A stretch of DNA of 64,000 nt from Streptomyces changanensis (GTDB lineage: Bacteria > Actinomycetota > Actinomycetes > Streptomycetales > Streptomycetaceae): positions 806,001-870,000 of the forward strand of contig NZ_CP102332.1 in the NCBI RefSeq assembly GCF_024600715.1, in the 5' to 3' direction. Shown piece by piece: positions 62,509 to 64,000 of the stretch. A program made the translations under genes and the position numbers. Numbering within the stretch: the stretch's first letter is position 1; each line of letters begins with the position of its first letter. Below the pieces are notes generated by a model. It did no database searches, was not told the origin of the DNA, and was given only the letters and a program-made list of their open reading frames with translations.

Positions 62509-62841
62509 TCACGCCCGGAACACGTGCCGACGGATGGCGGCGGCGTTGGAGAAGATCCGGATGCCGAGGACGACCACGACACCGGTGGAGAGCTGGGCGC
62601 CGACGCCCAGCTTGTCGCCGAGGAACACGATCAGCGCGGCGACGACGACGTTCGACAGGAAGGAGACGACGAAGACCTTGTCGACGAAGATCCCGTCCAG
62701 CATGGCCCGCAGACCGCCGAAGACCGCGTCGAGCGCCGCGACCACGGCGATCGGCAGGTAGGGCTCGACCACCGCCGGCACCTCGGGCCGGACCAACAGT
62801 CCGACCACGACTCCCACGACGAGGCCCAGTACGGCGATCAC
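62509..62841 (-). CDS. sbp: Small basic protein Sbp (DUF1290)
   Basis: 110 codons, three membrane helices: VVVGLLVRPEVPAVVEPYLP, ALDAVFGGLRAMLDGIFVDK, GVVVVLGIRIFSNAAAIRRH. Classic sbp found beside ftsA/ftsZ in firmicutes and beside DUF881 in actinobacteria. GTG overlaps the upstream DUF881 stop (GTGA). Likely membrane protein of the division apparatus; mechanism unknown. Confidence 0.95.
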   Translation of the reverse strand: MIAVLGLVVGVVVGLLVRPEVPAVVEPYLPIAVVAALDAVFGGLRAMLDGIFVDKVFVVSFLSNVVVAALIVFLGDKLGVGAQLSTGVVVVLGIRIFSNAAAIRRHVFRA

Positions 62842-63767
62842 GATGTGCCCTTCCCTGTGTCTGCCGCGCCCCGCCCGTCACCCGTCCCGGTTCCGGAGGT
62901 CCTCGGCTGTGCTGTACGTACGATCAGGCTCGGCGCCGCCGGCAGGGTGACCCGGTCCTGGGCGGAGACGCTGCTGCGGATGCCGAAGTTCTCCTCCAGC
63001 GCGTGCAGGTAGCGGCCGTCCGCGCTGTCCTGGAACCGGGTGGCGAGCCGTTTCCCGTCCCCCACCGCGAGCACCGTGTACGGCGGTACCAGCGGTCTGT
63101 TGTCGACCAGTATGGCGTCACCCGCGGCCCTGATCGCGGACAGGGCGGTCAGCCGCTGCCCGTTGATGGCGACGGCTTCCGCCCCGGACTGCCACAGGCC
63201 GTTCACGATGCGCTGCATGTCCCGGTCGCGGACGCGCCCGGTGTCGGAGAAGCCACTGCCCTCACGCGGCCCGTCGCCGCCCCGGTCGGTCGCCTTGGCG
63301 TCGTCGACGACGAGCCTGACCCCCGGACCGGTCACCTCGGTCGCGCCGGAGAGCAACGCGACCAGGCCGCCCTGGTCGCCGCCGTGCTGCTGGAGCGCGG
63401 CCCGCTGCCGCTCGCCGACCTCGCGGCGCAGCCGTTCGATGTCCGTTTCCAGTCCGTCGACGGCGGTCGTCTCGGCCTGGATGCGGTCGATGAGCTCCTC
63501 GCGCTCCTTCGCGACGACGGGCGCGGAGATCTGCGTCTGCGCGGCGCCGAGCGTGACGACGGCGGCGGCGAGGACGAGGCCGGCGGCGAGACCCAGTTTG
63601 GCCCGCAGTGTCCGCGGGAGTCCGCCGCCGTCGGCGGCACGGCGTGCGGACGCCTCCGCGTAGCCGTCGTCGAGCGCGTGGTCCATCACGTTGGTCAGCA
63701 GCGACATCGACGCGTCGGGACGCGGAGGCGGGGAGCCGGTGCTCCGAACGGGGGGCTGCTGCGACAT
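62838..63767 (-). CDS. DUF881 family membrane protein (first copy)
   Basis: 309 codons from ATG 63767 (ATG at 63776 is an alternative). Pro-rich start, helix LAAGLVLAAAVVTLGAAQTQ, coiled coil TAVDGLETDIERLRREVGER, then the DUF881 core (GAEAVAINGQRLTALSAIRA) and ENFGIRSSV near the end. Extracytoplasmic C-domain. Its start codon lies in one arm of an 11-bp hairpin. First of three tightly packed genes (DUF881 - sbp - DUF881). Confidence 0.92.
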   Translation of the reverse strand: MSQQPPVRSTGSPPPRPDASMSLLTNVMDHALDDGYAEASARRAADGGGLPRTLRAKLGLAAGLVLAAAVVTLGAAQTQISAPVVAKEREELIDRIQAETTAVDGLETDIERLRREVGERQRAALQQHGGDQGGLVALLSGATEVTGPGVRLVVDDAKATDRGGDGPREGSGFSDTGRVRDRDMQRIVNGLWQSGAEAVAINGQRLTALSAIRAAGDAILVDNRPLVPPYTVLAVGDGKRLATRFQDSADGRYLHALEENFGIRSSVSAQDRVTLPAAPSLIVRTAQPRTSGTGTGDGRGAADTGKGTS

Positions 63768-63792
63768 GCCGCACATCGTCGCATGTCGCAGC
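63758..63792. promoter_or_regulatory. Inverted repeat covering the DUF881 start codon
   Basis: GCTGCGACATG (63758-63768) and CATGTCGCAGC (63782-63792) are perfect 11-bp arms with a 13-base loop. On the minus strand the ATG of the DUF881 gene is in the 3' arm. It could hide the start in mRNA or be a DNA-binding site. Confidence 0.55.
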
Positions 63793-63876
63793 GGTTACCG
63801 CCGAATGGCCCCACCGGTGTGCCGGGTGCCGTCGGGGACGGCACCCGGCACGGGGTCATGCGGGGCGCGGCGCGGT

Positions 63877-64000
63877 TCAGCGGCCGGCGCTGTCCACCAC
63901 GGCGGCCCATTCGTCGAGGAGCGCCTGGGCCGACGCGTCGTCCGGGCCCTCGGCCCACAGGTGGGTGACGGCCTCGGCCGGGTCGGGCAGGACCAGAACC
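63877..64000 (-). CDS. C-terminal end of a probable ManC-type mannose-1-phosphate guanylyltransferase
   Basis: A frame open to the window edge ends at TGA 63879-63877. The 41 visible residues include VLVLPDPAEAVTHLWAEGPD and a final EWAAVVDSAGR. This looks like the C-terminus of the fused nucleotidyltransferase/phosphomannomutase-like protein of Streptomyces located next to DUF881/sbp; the identification rests on memory and a short segment. Confidence 0.6.
   Translation of the reverse strand, partial: VLVLPDPAEAVTHLWAEGPDDASAQALLDEWAAVVDSAGR

Overview
The window is a high-GC chromosomal segment from an actinomycete, almost certainly a Streptomyces. GC is very high, third codon positions are saturated with G/C, GTG starts and GTGA/ATGA overlaps are common, and many small genes are Streptomyces-type. 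Gene content and order resemble, from memory, the S. coelicolor segment that runs from the divergent tuf gene (tuf3) through ung and gcvP to manC; no alignment could be run. There is no phage, plasmid, insertion sequence, CRISPR array, rRNA or tRNA gene. It looks like conserved chromosome with some strain-variable intergenic repeats.

Layout. 1-8 kb: end of a DUF885 gene, a rhodanese protein divergent from an Lrp/AsnC regulator, the sbcD-sbcC nuclease operon, a YigZ/IMPACT protein, and a DUF3291 protein divergent from a CoA-binding protein. 8-14 kb: a four-gene minus-strand operon with a large GAF/PAS/SpoIIE/HATPase phosphatase followed by a sugar ABC binding protein, ATPase and permease. 14-24 kb: two left-handed beta-helix proteins (acyltransferase, gamma carbonic anhydrase), a DedA protein, a hotdog thioesterase, a cell-surface protein, an MFS exporter, a spermidine-synthase-like protein, a divergent EF-Tu with an elaborate leader, a VTT-domain protein and uppP. 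24-35 kb: small conserved proteins, lnt, an oxidoreductase, a DinB/DUF664 protein, a lipoprotein, ung with a DNA-damage promoter, an orphan peptide-binding lipoprotein and two short-chain dehydrogenases behind a likely TetR-type operator.

35-52 kb: a DUF3037/HipA-like kinase pair, an S9 peptidase, a Rieske lipoprotein, a LysR/EamA divergent pair, a MocR regulator divergent from two split-barrel flavoproteins, a second EamA transporter, a His-rich PadR regulator with a downstream Clp-N protein broken by a frameshift, a frameshifted DUF664 gene, phzF, a CPBP protease and a glutamate-cysteine ligase family gene. 52-64 kb: DUF5999, gcvP with a tandem glycine riboswitch, a PRC-barrel gene overlapping dinB (Pol IV, also with a damage-type promoter), then the conserved minus-strand block merR - bfn - ftsR - FHA - DUF881 - sbp - DUF881, ending in what is probably the tail of a manC-type gene.

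Themes. Genome maintenance is represented by SbcCD, Ung and Pol IV; the latter two carry the same TTGTCAGTG-N8 promoter. Envelope work is represented by UppP, Lnt, DedA/VTT proteins and nucleotide-sugar synthesis. Cell-division control is represented by FtsR, an FHA protein, sbp and DUF881. The least explained signals are the EF-Tu leader (a 29-codon upstream ORF running into two mutually exclusive hairpins), nested palindromes at several regulator genes, and four families of intergenic tandem repeats.
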